Assembly (NCBI GenBank): GCA_002425415.1
Contig: DIMG01000016.1
Location: 186,001 to 250,000, forward strand
Direction of reading: 5' to 3'
DNA: 64,000 nucleotides
From: Micavibrio sp. UBA5572
Lineage (GTDB): Bacteria > Pseudomonadota > Alphaproteobacteria > Micavibrionales > Micavibrionaceae
Below, piece after piece: positions 17,078 through 25,232 of this stretch (the stretch's first letter is position 1; each line of letters opens with the position of its first letter). The position numbers were made by a program, and so were the translations under genes. The notes under the pieces were generated by a model. That model was not told where the DNA came from, made no database searches, and worked only from the letters and a program-made list of their open reading frames with translations.

Positions 17078-18475
17078 ATGAGCGGAACATCTTCTTACGA
17101 TCTTATTGTTATTGGCGCAGGGCCTGGCGGATATGTGTGTGCAATCCGTGCGGCACAGTTGGGGATGAAGGTTGCTTGTGTCGAGAAGCGTGCGACTTTG
17201 GGTGGAACATGTTTGAATGTCGGGTGTATTCCGTCCAAGGCACTGTTGTCGGCCTCTGAAAAATACCATGAAGCCAAGGATGAATTGGGCAAGATGGGGA
17301 TTAAAGTTTCTGGAGTGAAACTTGATCTGGAGGGCATGATGGGGCATAAAAATGCCGTGATCGATTCGAATACCAAGGGAATCGAGTTTTTGTTCAAGAA
17401 AAACAAGGTCGATTGGTTGAAGGGCGCGGGCAAAGTTGTTGCTGCTGGACAAGTTGATGTGGACGGGGTTGTTTATCAGGCCAAAAATATTGTGATTGCG
17501 ACCGGTTCTGATGTTGCTTTGCCACCCGGCATTACTTTGGATGAAAAACGCATTGTGTCCTCGACAGGGGCGTTGGAATTGTCCGAAGTTCCTAAAAAGC
17601 TGGTTGTGATCGGTGGCGGCGTGATTGGTCTGGAGCTTGGCGCAGTTTGGGGGCGTTTGGGTTCTGAGGTGATTGTCATTGAATATATGGATAAAATCCT
17701 GCCAACAATGGATGCTGAATTGTCCAAAGAAATGCAAAAAATTCTGACCAAGCAGGGTATGATGTTCAAGCTTTCGACAAAAGTTTCTAAAGCTGATGCC
17801 GATAAGAAAGGTGTGACTCTGGAATTGGAATCTGCAGCCGATGGTGCAAAAGAAACTTTGAAGGCCGATGTGGTTCTGGTCGCAGTTGGGCGCAAAGCCT
17901 ATACTGATGGTTTGGGGCTTGATGAGGTTGGTGTTGAACGTGATGAGCGTGGACGGATTAAGACTGATTCCCATTTCCAATCCAATGTGGCCGGAATTTA
18001 TGCGATTGGTGATGTGATCGCGGGTCCGATGTTGGCGCACAAGGCGGAAGATGAAGGCGTTGTGTTGGCTGAAATTTTGGCGGGGCAATCGGGTCATATC
18101 GATTATAATCTTATTCCGGGGGTTGTTTATACTTGGCCGGAAGTGGCCAGTGTCGGGCAAACCGAAGAGCAGTTGAAGGCTGCCGGTATTGATTACAAAT
18201 CCGGAAAGTTTCCGTTTATGGCGAATGGTCGTGCCCGCGCGATGAACGCGACGGACGGGTTCGTTAAAATTCTGGCCGATGCCAAAACAGATCGTGTTTT
18301 GGGATGCCACATTATAGGCCCTGAGGCCGGAACATTGATTGCCGAAGTGACGGCGGTTATGGAGTTTGCTGGTAGCAGTGAAGATATTGCCAGAACATGT
18401 CATGCTCATCCGACTTTGGAAGAAGTTGTGAAGGAAGCTGCTTTGGCGGTTTTGGGACGTCCAATTCATATTTAA
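17078..18475 (+). CDS. lpdA: Dihydrolipoyl dehydrogenase (E3)
   Basis: A 465-residue flavoprotein disulfide oxidoreductase that reoxidises dihydrolipoamide on the E2 subunits of 2-oxo acid dehydrogenases, reducing NAD. FAD-binding GAGPGGYVCAIRAAQLG (13-29), redox-active CLNVGC (Cys45, Cys50), NAD-binding GGGVIGLELGAVWGRLG in the middle, AIGDV, and the active-site HAHPTLEE near the C-terminus are intact. It starts at ATG 17078. It stands apart from sucB, which lies at 60846, so it is not in the usual sucAB-lpd order. A pilin-like gene follows after 15 nt. Confidence 0.96.
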   Translation: MSGTSSYDLIVIGAGPGGYVCAIRAAQLGMKVACVEKRATLGGTCLNVGCIPSKALLSASEKYHEAKDELGKMGIKVSGVKLDLEGMMGHKNAVIDSNTKGIEFLFKKNKVDWLKGAGKVVAAGQVDVDGVVYQAKNIVIATGSDVALPPGITLDEKRIVSSTGALELSEVPKKLVVIGGGVIGLELGAVWGRLGSEVIVIEYMDKILPTMDAELSKEMQKILTKQGMMFKLSTKVSKADADKKGVTLELESAADGAKETLKADVVLVAVGRKAYTDGLGLDEVGVERDERGRIKTDSHFQSNVAGIYAIGDVIAGPMLAHKAEDEGVVLAEILAGQSGHIDYNLIPGVVYTWPEVASVGQTEEQLKAAGIDYKSGKFPFMANGRARAMNATDGFVKILADAKTDRVLGCHIIGPEAGTLIAEVTAVMEFAGSSEDIARTCHAHPTLEEVVKEAALAVLGRPIHI

Positions 18476-18490
18476 CAGGAGTCTGTTTTG

Positions 18491-19144
18491 ATGGGGTATC
18501 GAAAAGCCGAGCGCGGCAGCGTGTTTTTTGTGATTTTGATTGGTGTCGCCATTTTTGCGGCATTGAGTTATGCCGTGTCCCAAGGATTTCGTGTGGGTGG
18601 GGGGACATTCGACGCGGTTAATCATGATAAGGCCGAATTGGAAATGTCGTCTGTTTTGGATTTTATGCATGCCGTCCAGAATGGGTTTCAGGAAATGAAA
18701 CTGAACGGGATTGATCCGACATCGATTACTTTTGATCGGCCTACGGATGTTTCTTATGGTATTGCTCCACATACGCTTAAGGTTTTTCACCCTGATGGTG
18801 AAGGTGTGATTTTTATTCCGGTGTGGAGTACTTTGGATGATCCTTCTGAGGCAACTGCGACGGATTGGTCATTTGTGCGCAATACGATTGAGGGGGTTGG
18901 AGGCAGTGGCAACGAAGTCATCGCGGCTTTGGTGCGTGTTCCAGAAAAATTATGCGAGCGGATCAATTTTGGTATGGTCGGTGATAGTACTATTCCTTCC
19001 GAGTCAGGAGATATGAGCGATATGTTCGAGACGGCTGTTTCTCCGGTTGATTCAATAAATTGTGCGGCATGTGTAGGGAAATCGGCCTTATGTGTTCGCA
19101 ATGGCAATGTTCGTGTTTTCTATTTTGTGTTGGATCGCGGATGA
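18491..19144 (+). CDS. Pilin-like membrane protein without Glu5
   Basis: A 217-residue protein with a short basic leader ending in ERG, followed by a 20-residue hydrophobic helix (SVFFVILIGVAIFAALSYAV), the layout of a type IV prepilin or pseudopilin. The residue five after the putative cleavage glycine is valine, not the usual glutamate, as seen in some minor pseudopilins. The rest is a soluble, probably periplasmic domain with five cysteines near its C-terminus (INCAACVGKSALC region). The start is ATG 18491 with AGGAG nine bases upstream. It follows lpdA directly and its end overlaps the convergent xerC by 25 nt. It may be a minor component of the pilus encoded at 42-59 kb, or an unrelated anchored protein. 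Confidence 0.6.
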   Translation: MGYRKAERGSVFFVILIGVAIFAALSYAVSQGFRVGGGTFDAVNHDKAELEMSSVLDFMHAVQNGFQEMKLNGIDPTSITFDRPTDVSYGIAPHTLKVFHPDGEGVIFIPVWSTLDDPSEATATDWSFVRNTIEGVGGSGNEVIAALVRVPEKLCERINFGMVGDSTIPSESGDMSDMFETAVSPVDSINCAACVGKSALCVRNGNVRVFYFVLDRG

Positions 19145-20082
19145 GAATTTTTATAAATCCGGATTAATTCATCGGCGTTGACTTCGGTGTATCTTTGCGT
19201 CGTGCTGAGTGATGCGTGTCCCAGTAATTCTTGTATTTCGCGCAGATTTGCACCGTTTTCCAATAGATGTGTTGCAAAAGAATGGCGCAGCGCATGAGGC
19301 GTGGCTGTGTCGGGTAATTTTAAAATACCCCGCAAGTCACGCATTGATTTTTGAGCGATTCCTTGGTTGAGGCGTTTGCCGCGTTCACCCATGAATAAAG
19401 GGCGGTTTGGTTCTTCCGGAAAAGGGCATGCCGCACGGTAAAGCGTCAGCATTTTTTCAACAATTGGTAAAACAGGAAGTTGGCGCTCTTTTCGCCCTTT
19501 GCCCATGACGCGTAAATATCCGTCACGCGGACAATCGGAAATGTCGAGTGCCAGTGCTTCGTTGATGCGCAAGCCACAGCCGTAAAGCAGTGTAAACAAA
19601 GCGTGTTCACGCAAAGAGGTCCAGTCCTGATCTTTATCAACGGAATCGAGTTCAATTAAACGGAAAGCTTGAGGGCGTTCCAGCGGGCGCGGCAATTTAT
19701 GCGGAAGTTTTGGCGTTCTGACATTGCCGATATGGGCATTGTGCATCACGCCGTTTTTATCGAGCCATTTCAGAAAATTCTTTACACCCGACAGGCTACG
19801 GGCGCGGGATGATGCGGCCAAGCCATCCATGCTTTTTCGGGATAACCACGAACGAAAATCAGTCAAGTTGGTGGAAGAAAGAGACGAGAGGCTGATCTGT
19901 TCTTCGCGGTGCTGGTATAGAAATTCGATGAATTGTGAAATGTCGCTGATATAGGCGCGCAGCGTATGCGGCGACATATTTTTTTCGACCTTGAGCCATG
20001 TCATCCATTTTCCGATTTGGTCTGATAAATCGGGGCGGGTCGCCAGTTCGAGCAGATGCTCTAATTGTTGGTGTTGAGCCAT
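19120..20082 (-). CDS. xerC: Site-specific tyrosine recombinase XerC
   Basis: A 320-residue tyrosine recombinase. The N-terminal SAM-like DNA-binding domain covers about 20-110; the catalytic domain shows Arg172 (GCGLRINEA), Lys195 (GKGRKER), His263 and Arg266 (HALRHSFATHLL), His289 (LLGHASLSTTQ) and nucleophile Tyr298. Together with XerD it resolves chromosome dimers at dif during division. The overlap with DUF484 upstream (22 nt) is the conserved DUF484-xerC arrangement and supports the XerC assignment over XerD. Its 3' end overlaps the convergent pilin-like gene by 25 nt. Confidence 0.92.
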   Translation of the reverse strand: MAQHQQLEHLLELATRPDLSDQIGKWMTWLKVEKNMSPHTLRAYISDISQFIEFLYQHREEQISLSSLSSTNLTDFRSWLSRKSMDGLAASSRARSLSGVKNFLKWLDKNGVMHNAHIGNVRTPKLPHKLPRPLERPQAFRLIELDSVDKDQDWTSLREHALFTLLYGCGLRINEALALDISDCPRDGYLRVMGKGRKERQLPVLPIVEKMLTLYRAACPFPEEPNRPLFMGERGKRLNQGIAQKSMRDLRGILKLPDTATPHALRHSFATHLLENGANLREIQELLGHASLSTTQRYTEVNADELIRIYKNSHPRSNTK

Positions 20083-20783
20083 GAGCGGAATATCAATTCA
20101 ATGACGCGTGCGAGGAAGGAAATTTGTTCGGTGGCTTGTCCGACTTGAAACTGCATCGGGTCACGCGAACCAAAAGCCAGTATGGCAGGCGGCGCGTTGT
20201 CACCAATGGAAATTTTCAGCAAAACCTGAGACCGCACCAAAGTTGCTCCTGCACCGTAGATGGCTTCGACTCCGCCGATATCCGATTGGTGCAGAATTGA
20301 TCGCCCGTTCATCCAGCTTGCTATTGTTCCTTCGGGAACAATGCGGATTCCGTTGGTGATGATATGTGGTATTTTATCGCCTTCGCTTTCAACCACTAGA
20401 GTTGTGATGTCCACATCCAAAAGTGCTGTCATATCGGTGGTCATTGAATCAATGAAATGTTCGAAGCTGTTTGCTTCGAGTAAACGCAACACGGCTTGGT
20501 GAATGCGTGTCTGGTTGTTCATGTTATGACGTGCGGTTTCAACAATTTCCTGTGCCGTTGCGATGGCTTCGGTTTTGTCAGCTTTCAGGCGTTCAATCAG
20601 GTAGGACTGAAAATCCGCGACATTGGTTCGTCCTGTTTTTTTTCTGGCAGGGAGAAGCGCATCAACCAGATCCGGGTGATCTTGTAGAAAATCGGGATGG
20701 TCTTTGAGCCACGAGACAATCTGCGCGGGGGTCAATGTGGTCGGGGATGGTGTTTCGGTGTCGGTCACGGTTTTTATCGTCAT
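20061..20783 (-). CDS. DUF484 family protein
   Basis: A 240-residue GAF-like protein of the DUF484 family: IVSWLKDHPDFLQDHPDLVDALL at about 24-46 is the family's opening signature, followed by a helical linker (ERLKADKTEAIATAQEI) and a GAF-like domain. The function is not known; the gene is regularly found immediately before xerC, as here, where they overlap by 22 nt. Its own start codon overlaps the stop of the small gene upstream (ATGA), so all four genes from 21438 to 19120 are translationally coupled. Confidence 0.88.
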   Translation of the reverse strand: MTIKTVTDTETPSPTTLTPAQIVSWLKDHPDFLQDHPDLVDALLPARKKTGRTNVADFQSYLIERLKADKTEAIATAQEIVETARHNMNNQTRIHQAVLRLLEANSFEHFIDSMTTDMTALLDVDITTLVVESEGDKIPHIITNGIRIVPEGTIASWMNGRSILHQSDIGGVEAIYGAGATLVRSQVLLKISIGDNAPPAILAFGSRDPMQFQVGQATEQISFLARVIELIFRSWLNTNN

Positions 20784-21112
20784 GTTTGTCCTGATATTCT
20801 TTCAGTGTACCATGATTTTTCGTCAAGGTCAGGTGGATTTGTCATTTTATAGGGTGTGCGCCTTAATAGTTCGTTTGGCGTGTTTGTGTGTTGTTTTAAA
20901 AGCGCGTTGATATGATTGATATAGCAGCGTTGGCGGAAAAGATTGGCGATGAGTTGTCGTCCACCCACCGAGCGCAAGCCGTGTTTATAGGCATTGAAAC
21001 GGGATATGGATTTTCCTTGAGATGTGCGGGGGCCTGTGGATTTTTTCCATGGAGCCCATTGCCGGATGGTGGCAGATTGGCGGGCGCGTTGTTCGGGAGT
21101 CCAGTGGCGCAT
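20780..21112 (-). CDS. Small conserved-type basic protein, unknown function
   Basis: A 110-residue basic protein with a core RQWAPWKKSTGPRTSQGKS followed by RFNAYKHGLRS. This STGPxTxxGKxxSxxNAxKHGLRS pattern recurs in small hypothetical proteins of alphaproteobacteria; I know of no function. ATG 21112 was chosen because it overlaps the upstream stop as TGATG, giving translational coupling; an upstream start at 21148 would overlap the previous gene by 37 nt. Downstream it overlaps DUF484 by 4 nt. Confidence 0.65.
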   Translation of the reverse strand: MRHWTPEQRARQSATIRQWAPWKKSTGPRTSQGKSISRFNAYKHGLRSVGGRQLIANLFRQRCYINHINALLKQHTNTPNELLRRTPYKMTNPPDLDEKSWYTERISGQT

Positions 21113-21438
21113 CAGGTGGTTGTATTCTGGCTTGTCGACACGGTGCATAAAGTGCGTAGAGAGCGGAGATATTGGTCTTGTGTCCTTAATGCGATGGCAT
21201 ATTTATGCGGGTAATTTTTGGCGTCTATTTGCGGATTGATGGTTGCAAGGACTTCACCGAAGGTTTGGTGGAGTTTTTCCATCTGATCTACGATGTTTTG
21301 GTGAATGGTGGTGAGATCATCCGGAGTTAGTGTGGTTGGAAAGGATGTGGTGGGGGTCAATTGATGCGCCCCGAGTTCGGTCATTTTTTGGTGGCGTGTG
21401 GCGGGGGTGTCTTGATCCATTGGTTCTTTATAGGACAT
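21112..21438 (-). CDS. Small hypothetical protein, first gene of xerC run
   Basis: A 108-residue hydrophilic protein, Thr/Gln-rich at the start, with a helical stretch HQNIVDQMEKLHQTFGEVLATINPQIDAKNYPHKYA split across the middle. I do not recognise it. It begins the minus-strand coupled run to xerC and its stop overlaps the next start by one base. The length, coupling and amphipathic composition argue that it is real, but its function cannot be guessed. Confidence 0.55.
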   Translation of the reverse strand: MSYKEPMDQDTPATRHQKMTELGAHQLTPTTSFPTTLTPDDLTTIHQNIVDQMEKLHQTFGEVLATINPQIDAKNYPHKYAIALRTQDQYLRSLRTLCTVSTSQNTTT

Positions 21439-21510
21439 TATTCCTACTAAGTCAAGGTTTTGTTTCCGCCCTGTCTACCCCGCGCAGGTCGGAATTCGGC
21501 TTTTTTCTGG

Positions 21511-21543
21511 ATTGCCTTAGAATCTTTGCAGGATTTAGGCAAT
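21511..21543. repeat. Imperfect inverted repeat in intergenic gap
   Basis: ATTGCCT (21511-21517) and AGGCAAT (21537-21543) pair around partly matched AATC/GGATT sequence. It lies in the 206-nt gap between the xerC run and the transaldolase gene. No T-run follows on either strand, so it is not a standard terminator; it may be a decayed extragenic palindromic element. Confidence 0.35.
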
Positions 21544-21591
21544 GACGACAGGAGGGAAAAGGAGGGAAAAATCTGCTACTCCTACCTTAAT

Positions 21592-21623
21592 CCTCCCCCC
21601 TCAAGGGGGAGGACGTGTTTTTT
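21592..21623 (+). repeat. GC-only hairpin CCTCCCCC/GGGGGAGG
   Basis: A perfect 8-bp stem (21592-21599 with 21605-21612) and five-base loop, followed five bases later by six T residues on the plus strand. No plus-strand gene precedes it; on the minus strand it lies just past the transaldolase stop but has no U-run. It could be a bidirectional transcription barrier or an extragenic repeat. Confidence 0.4.
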
Positions 21624-21644
21624 AATGGTGAGTCGGATATGATT

Positions 21645-22301
21645 TTAGAGAATGGATTGGCCTGTTTTTTTCCAGTCTTCAACAAAAGCAGCGAGGCCTT
21701 TATCGGTCAGTGGATGTCCGTAGAGTTGTTTGATAACGGATGGGGGACAGGTCACGACATCTGCGCCGATTTTTGCACTTTCGACAATATGCATCGGGTT
21801 GCGGATAGAGGCCACCAGAACTTCGGTCTGGAAGTCAGGGTAGTTGCCATAAATTCCAACGATGTCTTGAATTAGGGTCAGGCCGTCTGACCCGACATCA
21901 TCCAGTCGTCCAATAAATGGAGAAATAAAGGCTGCGCCTGCTTTGGCTGCCAGAATGGCTTGAGCCGCAGAAAAACATAAGGTGACGTTGACCATTGTGC
22001 CTTCGTCAGACAGGCGTTTACAGACTTTCAATCCGTCCGGTGTTAGAGGGACTTTGACCGCGACGTGATCTGCGATCTGGCGCAGTTTATCGGCTTCTTT
22101 CCACATGGTTTCATAATCGGTTGAGGCGACTTCGGCACTCACAGGGCCGGAGACGACCGCGCAGATTTCTTCGATCAACGGGATGAATGATTTGCCCGAT
22201 TTCAAAATTAAAGACGGGTTGGTTGTTACTCCATCGAGCAAGCCTGTTGAGGCCAGTTCCTTGATTTCGTTAATATCTGCGGTATCAACAAAGAATTTCA
22301 T
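21645..22301 (-). CDS. tal: Transaldolase (TalC/FSA type)
   Basis: A 218-residue short transaldolase of the fructose-6-phosphate aldolase-like subfamily. MKFFVDTADINEIKE opens the barrel, GVTTNPSLILKSG is the TNPS motif at 24-36, and Schiff-base Lys83 lies in VAVKVPLT. NVTLCFSAAQA and ISPFIGRLDD are also typical. It transfers dihydroxyacetone units in the non-oxidative pentose phosphate pathway (or cleaves fructose 6-phosphate, if the FSA activity is present; the two cannot be separated by eye). It starts at ATG 22301 and diverges from priA with 87 nt between. Confidence 0.92.
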   Translation of the reverse strand: MKFFVDTADINEIKELASTGLLDGVTTNPSLILKSGKSFIPLIEEICAVVSGPVSAEVASTDYETMWKEADKLRQIADHVAVKVPLTPDGLKVCKRLSDEGTMVNVTLCFSAAQAILAAKAGAAFISPFIGRLDDVGSDGLTLIQDIVGIYGNYPDFQTEVLVASIRNPMHIVESAKIGADVVTCPPSVIKQLYGHPLTDKGLAAFVEDWKKTGQSIL

Positions 22302-22388
22302 CGTTTTCTTCTTTCCATGTGTTGTCTATTTTGTCTGAGGAGGGCATCATGCCTTGCATAAGAATAGAAATCAAGGGTTGGAACCTCT

Positions 22389-24548
22389 ATGCCGTTTTGT
22401 TCGGTTTTGGTCACATCTGCGGTTGAAAAGACCTATGATTACCTGATTCCTGAAGGATTGGAATTGGGCGTGGGTGATTATGTCCTTGTTCCGCTGGGGT
22501 CGCGGGCTGTTCATGGGGTTGTCTGGGCTTTATCCGAGGTCTCGGATGTCCCTTCATCCCGTGTTAAAGCCGTTTTGCAAAAACACGATTTACCTTCAAT
22601 GTCCGATATGATGCGACATTATATCGAGTGGGTGGCACGGTATAATCTCGCCCCGATGGGGGCTGTACTTAAAATGGCTATTTCTGTGCCACAAGCTTTG
22701 GAGCCCTCCCAGCCCATGACCGGATATGTTTTGGGGAAAAAAAGCATTGATCTTAATCCCGCGCAGGCGAAAATTGTCGAAATTCTCAGTGACGGGTTGC
22801 CGCGCCGGTTGTCCGAGATTGAGAAGCAAGCCGAGGTGTCTTCGTCGGTGGTTAAAACTTTGGTCAAGCACGGCGTTGTGGCGGCCATCGATTTATTCTC
22901 TAAAGCACCTTGTTCGTCTCCTGACTCTGATTTTCTGGCCGTTGCGTTGTCAAGCGATCAGCGCGTGGCAGCAGACAGTATTTTATCATCGTTTGATCGG
23001 GACGGATCGCAGACTTTTCTTTTGGATGGCATTACAGGTTCGGGGAAAACTGAAGTCTATTTTGAAGCCATTGCCGAAATTATCAGGTCGGATCAACAGG
23101 CTTTGATTTTGATGCCTGAAATTGCTTTGAGCAATTCTTTTATCGGGCGATTTAAATCACGATTCGGTGTGACTCCGGCTTTGTGGCATTCGTCTATGAC
23201 TCCGGCGCAGCGGCGGCTGACGTGGCGGTCGATTGTAACAGGGCAAACCAAGGTGATTGTCGGGGCGCGGTCGGCTTTGTTCTTGCCTTATGCGGATCTC
23301 GGTTTGATTGTGGTCGATGAAGAGCATGACGGGGCGTATAAGCAGGAAGAAATTCTTATTTATCATGCGCGGGACATGGCAGTGGTGCGCGGGGCTTTGT
23401 CAAAAATTCCTGTGGTGTTGGCTTCGGCGACGCCGTCTTTGGAGACTATGCAGAATGTTCTGGATGGGCGGTATGTGCATTTGAAATTGCCGGATCGGTT
23501 CGGCGGTGCCAGTAAGCCCGACATTCAAATTATCGATTTGCGTTTGGATAAGCCCGAGCGGCAACATTTTATCGCGCCCAAATTGCGCGATGAGATGGTT
23601 GCGACTTTGGAAAAAAATCAACAAGTGTTGTTGTTTTTGAATCGGCGCGGATTTGCACCGCTGACGCTGTGTCGAACCTGTGGTCACAGAATAGAATGCC
23701 CCAAATGTACCGCTTGGTTGGTCGAACATCGTCGCACCCATCATTTGCATTGTCACCATTGCGGATATTCTAAGAAATTGCCAGAGGTTTGTCCGTCTTG
23801 TGGAGAGGCGGATTCACTGGTGGCGTGTGGCCCCGGGGTCGAGCGCATTGCCGAAGAAGTCGCCGAATATTTTCCGGATGCCCGTGTGTTGGTAATGGCG
23901 AGCGATGTTTTGGACACGCATGACAAGTTAACCAAGGCTCTTGAAGATATTCGGGACAGTCGCGTGGATATTATTATCGGAACACAATTGATTGCCAAGG
24001 GGCATCACTTTCCCATGATTACTTGTGTCGGGATTATTGATGCTGATCTTGGACTGTCGGGTGGAGATTTACGGGCAACAGAGCGTAGTTTCCAGTTATT
24101 GCATCAGGTGGCGGGGCGCGCCGGACGGGAAGAATTATCAGGTCATGTTTTCTTGCAGACTTATAATGCCGAGCAGCGCGTCATGCAAATGTTGGCCGAA
24201 GATAATCGGGACGGGTTTATGGCAGTCGAAGCCGAAGAACGGCGCAGAGCGCATATGCCCCCGTTTGCCCGTTTGGCGGCACTTGTCATTTCAGGAAGCA
24301 ATGAGGCCGCAACGCGTGAGGCGGCTCTGGCTATCGGGCGGGTTGCGCCAAAGGCTGAAGGGGTTCGGATTTTAGGCCCAGCACAGGCGCAGATGTACCG
24401 TATTCGCGGCAAATATCGCCAGCGGATTTTGATCCAAGCGGATAAAAATCTTAATATCCAGAAAATGATTTCCGAATGGTTGAAGGGCATCAAAAGGCCA
24501 TCCAGTATTCGGGTGCAAGTCGATATTGATCCGCAGAGTTTCCTTTGA
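22389..24548 (+). CDS. priA: Primosomal protein N' (replication restart helicase)
   Basis: A 719-residue superfamily 2 helicase that recognises stalled forks and reloads the replisome. Walker A is GITGSGKTEVY at about 214-224, the DEEH box about 308, and helicase motif GTQLIAKGHHFP later. The zinc-binding segment has eight cysteines in CxxC pairs (CRTCGHRIECPKC, CHHCGY, CPSCGE) at about 435-480. The N-terminal 3'-DNA-binding domain (AVEKTYDYLIPEGLELGVGDYVLVPLG) is complete. It starts at ATG 22389; transaldolase diverges upstream. Confidence 0.96.
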   Translation: MPFCSVLVTSAVEKTYDYLIPEGLELGVGDYVLVPLGSRAVHGVVWALSEVSDVPSSRVKAVLQKHDLPSMSDMMRHYIEWVARYNLAPMGAVLKMAISVPQALEPSQPMTGYVLGKKSIDLNPAQAKIVEILSDGLPRRLSEIEKQAEVSSSVVKTLVKHGVVAAIDLFSKAPCSSPDSDFLAVALSSDQRVAADSILSSFDRDGSQTFLLDGITGSGKTEVYFEAIAEIIRSDQQALILMPEIALSNSFIGRFKSRFGVTPALWHSSMTPAQRRLTWRSIVTGQTKVIVGARSALFLPYADLGLIVVDEEHDGAYKQEEILIYHARDMAVVRGALSKIPVVLASATPSLETMQNVLDGRYVHLKLPDRFGGASKPDIQIIDLRLDKPERQHFIAPKLRDEMVATLEKNQQVLLFLNRRGFAPLTLCRTCGHRIECPKCTAWLVEHRRTHHLHCHHCGYSKKLPEVCPSCGEADSLVACGPGVERIAEEVAEYFPDARVLVMASDVLDTHDKLTKALEDIRDSRVDIIIGTQLIAKGHHFPMITCVGIIDADLGLSGGDLRATERSFQLLHQVAGRAGREELSGHVFLQTYNAEQRVMQMLAEDNRDGFMAVEAEERRRAHMPPFARLAALVISGSNEAATREAALAIGRVAPKAEGVRILGPAQAQMYRIRGKYRQRILIQADKNLNIQKMISEWLKGIKRPSSIRVQVDIDPQSFL

Positions 24549-24621
24549 CATAATTCAATCGTTTATGCTACAGAAGATGGAATCATTTTTGAAAAACCTA
24601 AGCGATATGAGATGAAACGAT

Positions 24622-25194
24622 ATGACGTCACCAGAAAATACACAAAATGAAGAGAAACGCCCCAGTTTAATGCAGCGGGCGTTGGGGAGTGTTTATCATC
24701 TAGCAGGGGGAATAGTGGAGACTGGTCTTTATGAGATGAAGGTTGGTGGTTCTTATGTTGCTGCTGGAGGTATTGTTGTTGCTGCCACTGTCGCTGCTGT
24801 TGGTGGCTTTGCTGACTCCCCTAAACTTCTTGCTGGGATATTCTTTGCTGCTGTTGGTGGCATTGCTGTTGCAGGTGCTGGTGGGGTGGCTCTTGGAACA
24901 TTGGCTGCACATGAAACCAAAGGTTATCGTGAGTGTGTAGAGGAAGAGAAACAGGTCACTTTAAAAAACAGAGGGATTAAACTTGCAGCGACTTTTGCTT
25001 TGGCCTGTGGATTGGGATCAGGATATGCGTTTAATCAAAATATTTCTGCATTTATACCATCTTCGCTCGAAACTCAATTGAAACAAAATTTTTCTGATAA
25101 TAAAGGCTGTGAACTTGTTTTTGAGGAAGGAAAAAAACCAACACTTTTTGGTGGAGGATGTCCCCCTTCACCAAAAATACATTCATGGTTTTAG
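24622..25194 (+). CDS. Glycine/alanine-rich membrane protein, unknown
   Basis: A 190-residue protein with a charged N-terminus of about 40 residues, then two long Gly/Ala/Val-rich hydrophobic segments (about 43-62 and 67-92) and a third at about 117-137, ending in a soluble tail with two cysteines and a proline-rich end. The glycine spacing in the hydrophobic part suggests tightly packed membrane helices. I do not recognise it. It follows priA by 73 nt; the ribosome site is weak and there are two out-of-frame ATGs just upstream. It might be an orphan membrane protein. Confidence 0.55.
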   Translation: MTSPENTQNEEKRPSLMQRALGSVYHLAGGIVETGLYEMKVGGSYVAAGGIVVAATVAAVGGFADSPKLLAGIFFAAVGGIAVAGAGGVALGTLAAHETKGYRECVEEEKQVTLKNRGIKLAATFALACGLGSGYAFNQNISAFIPSSLETQLKQNFSDNKGCELVFEEGKKPTLFGGGCPPSPKIHSWF

Positions 25195-25232
25195 AAGTCT
25201 TGTGGTTTTTTCCGGAGTGATGGGGGCGGGGA

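Noticed and set aside
17060..18790. A 576-codon open frame on the minus strand across lpdA
   Set aside because: It lies antisense over the clear lpdA gene and part of the next gene. Its translation is rich in Asn, His and Gln with no domain, and it has no ribosome site; it is a by-product of codon bias.
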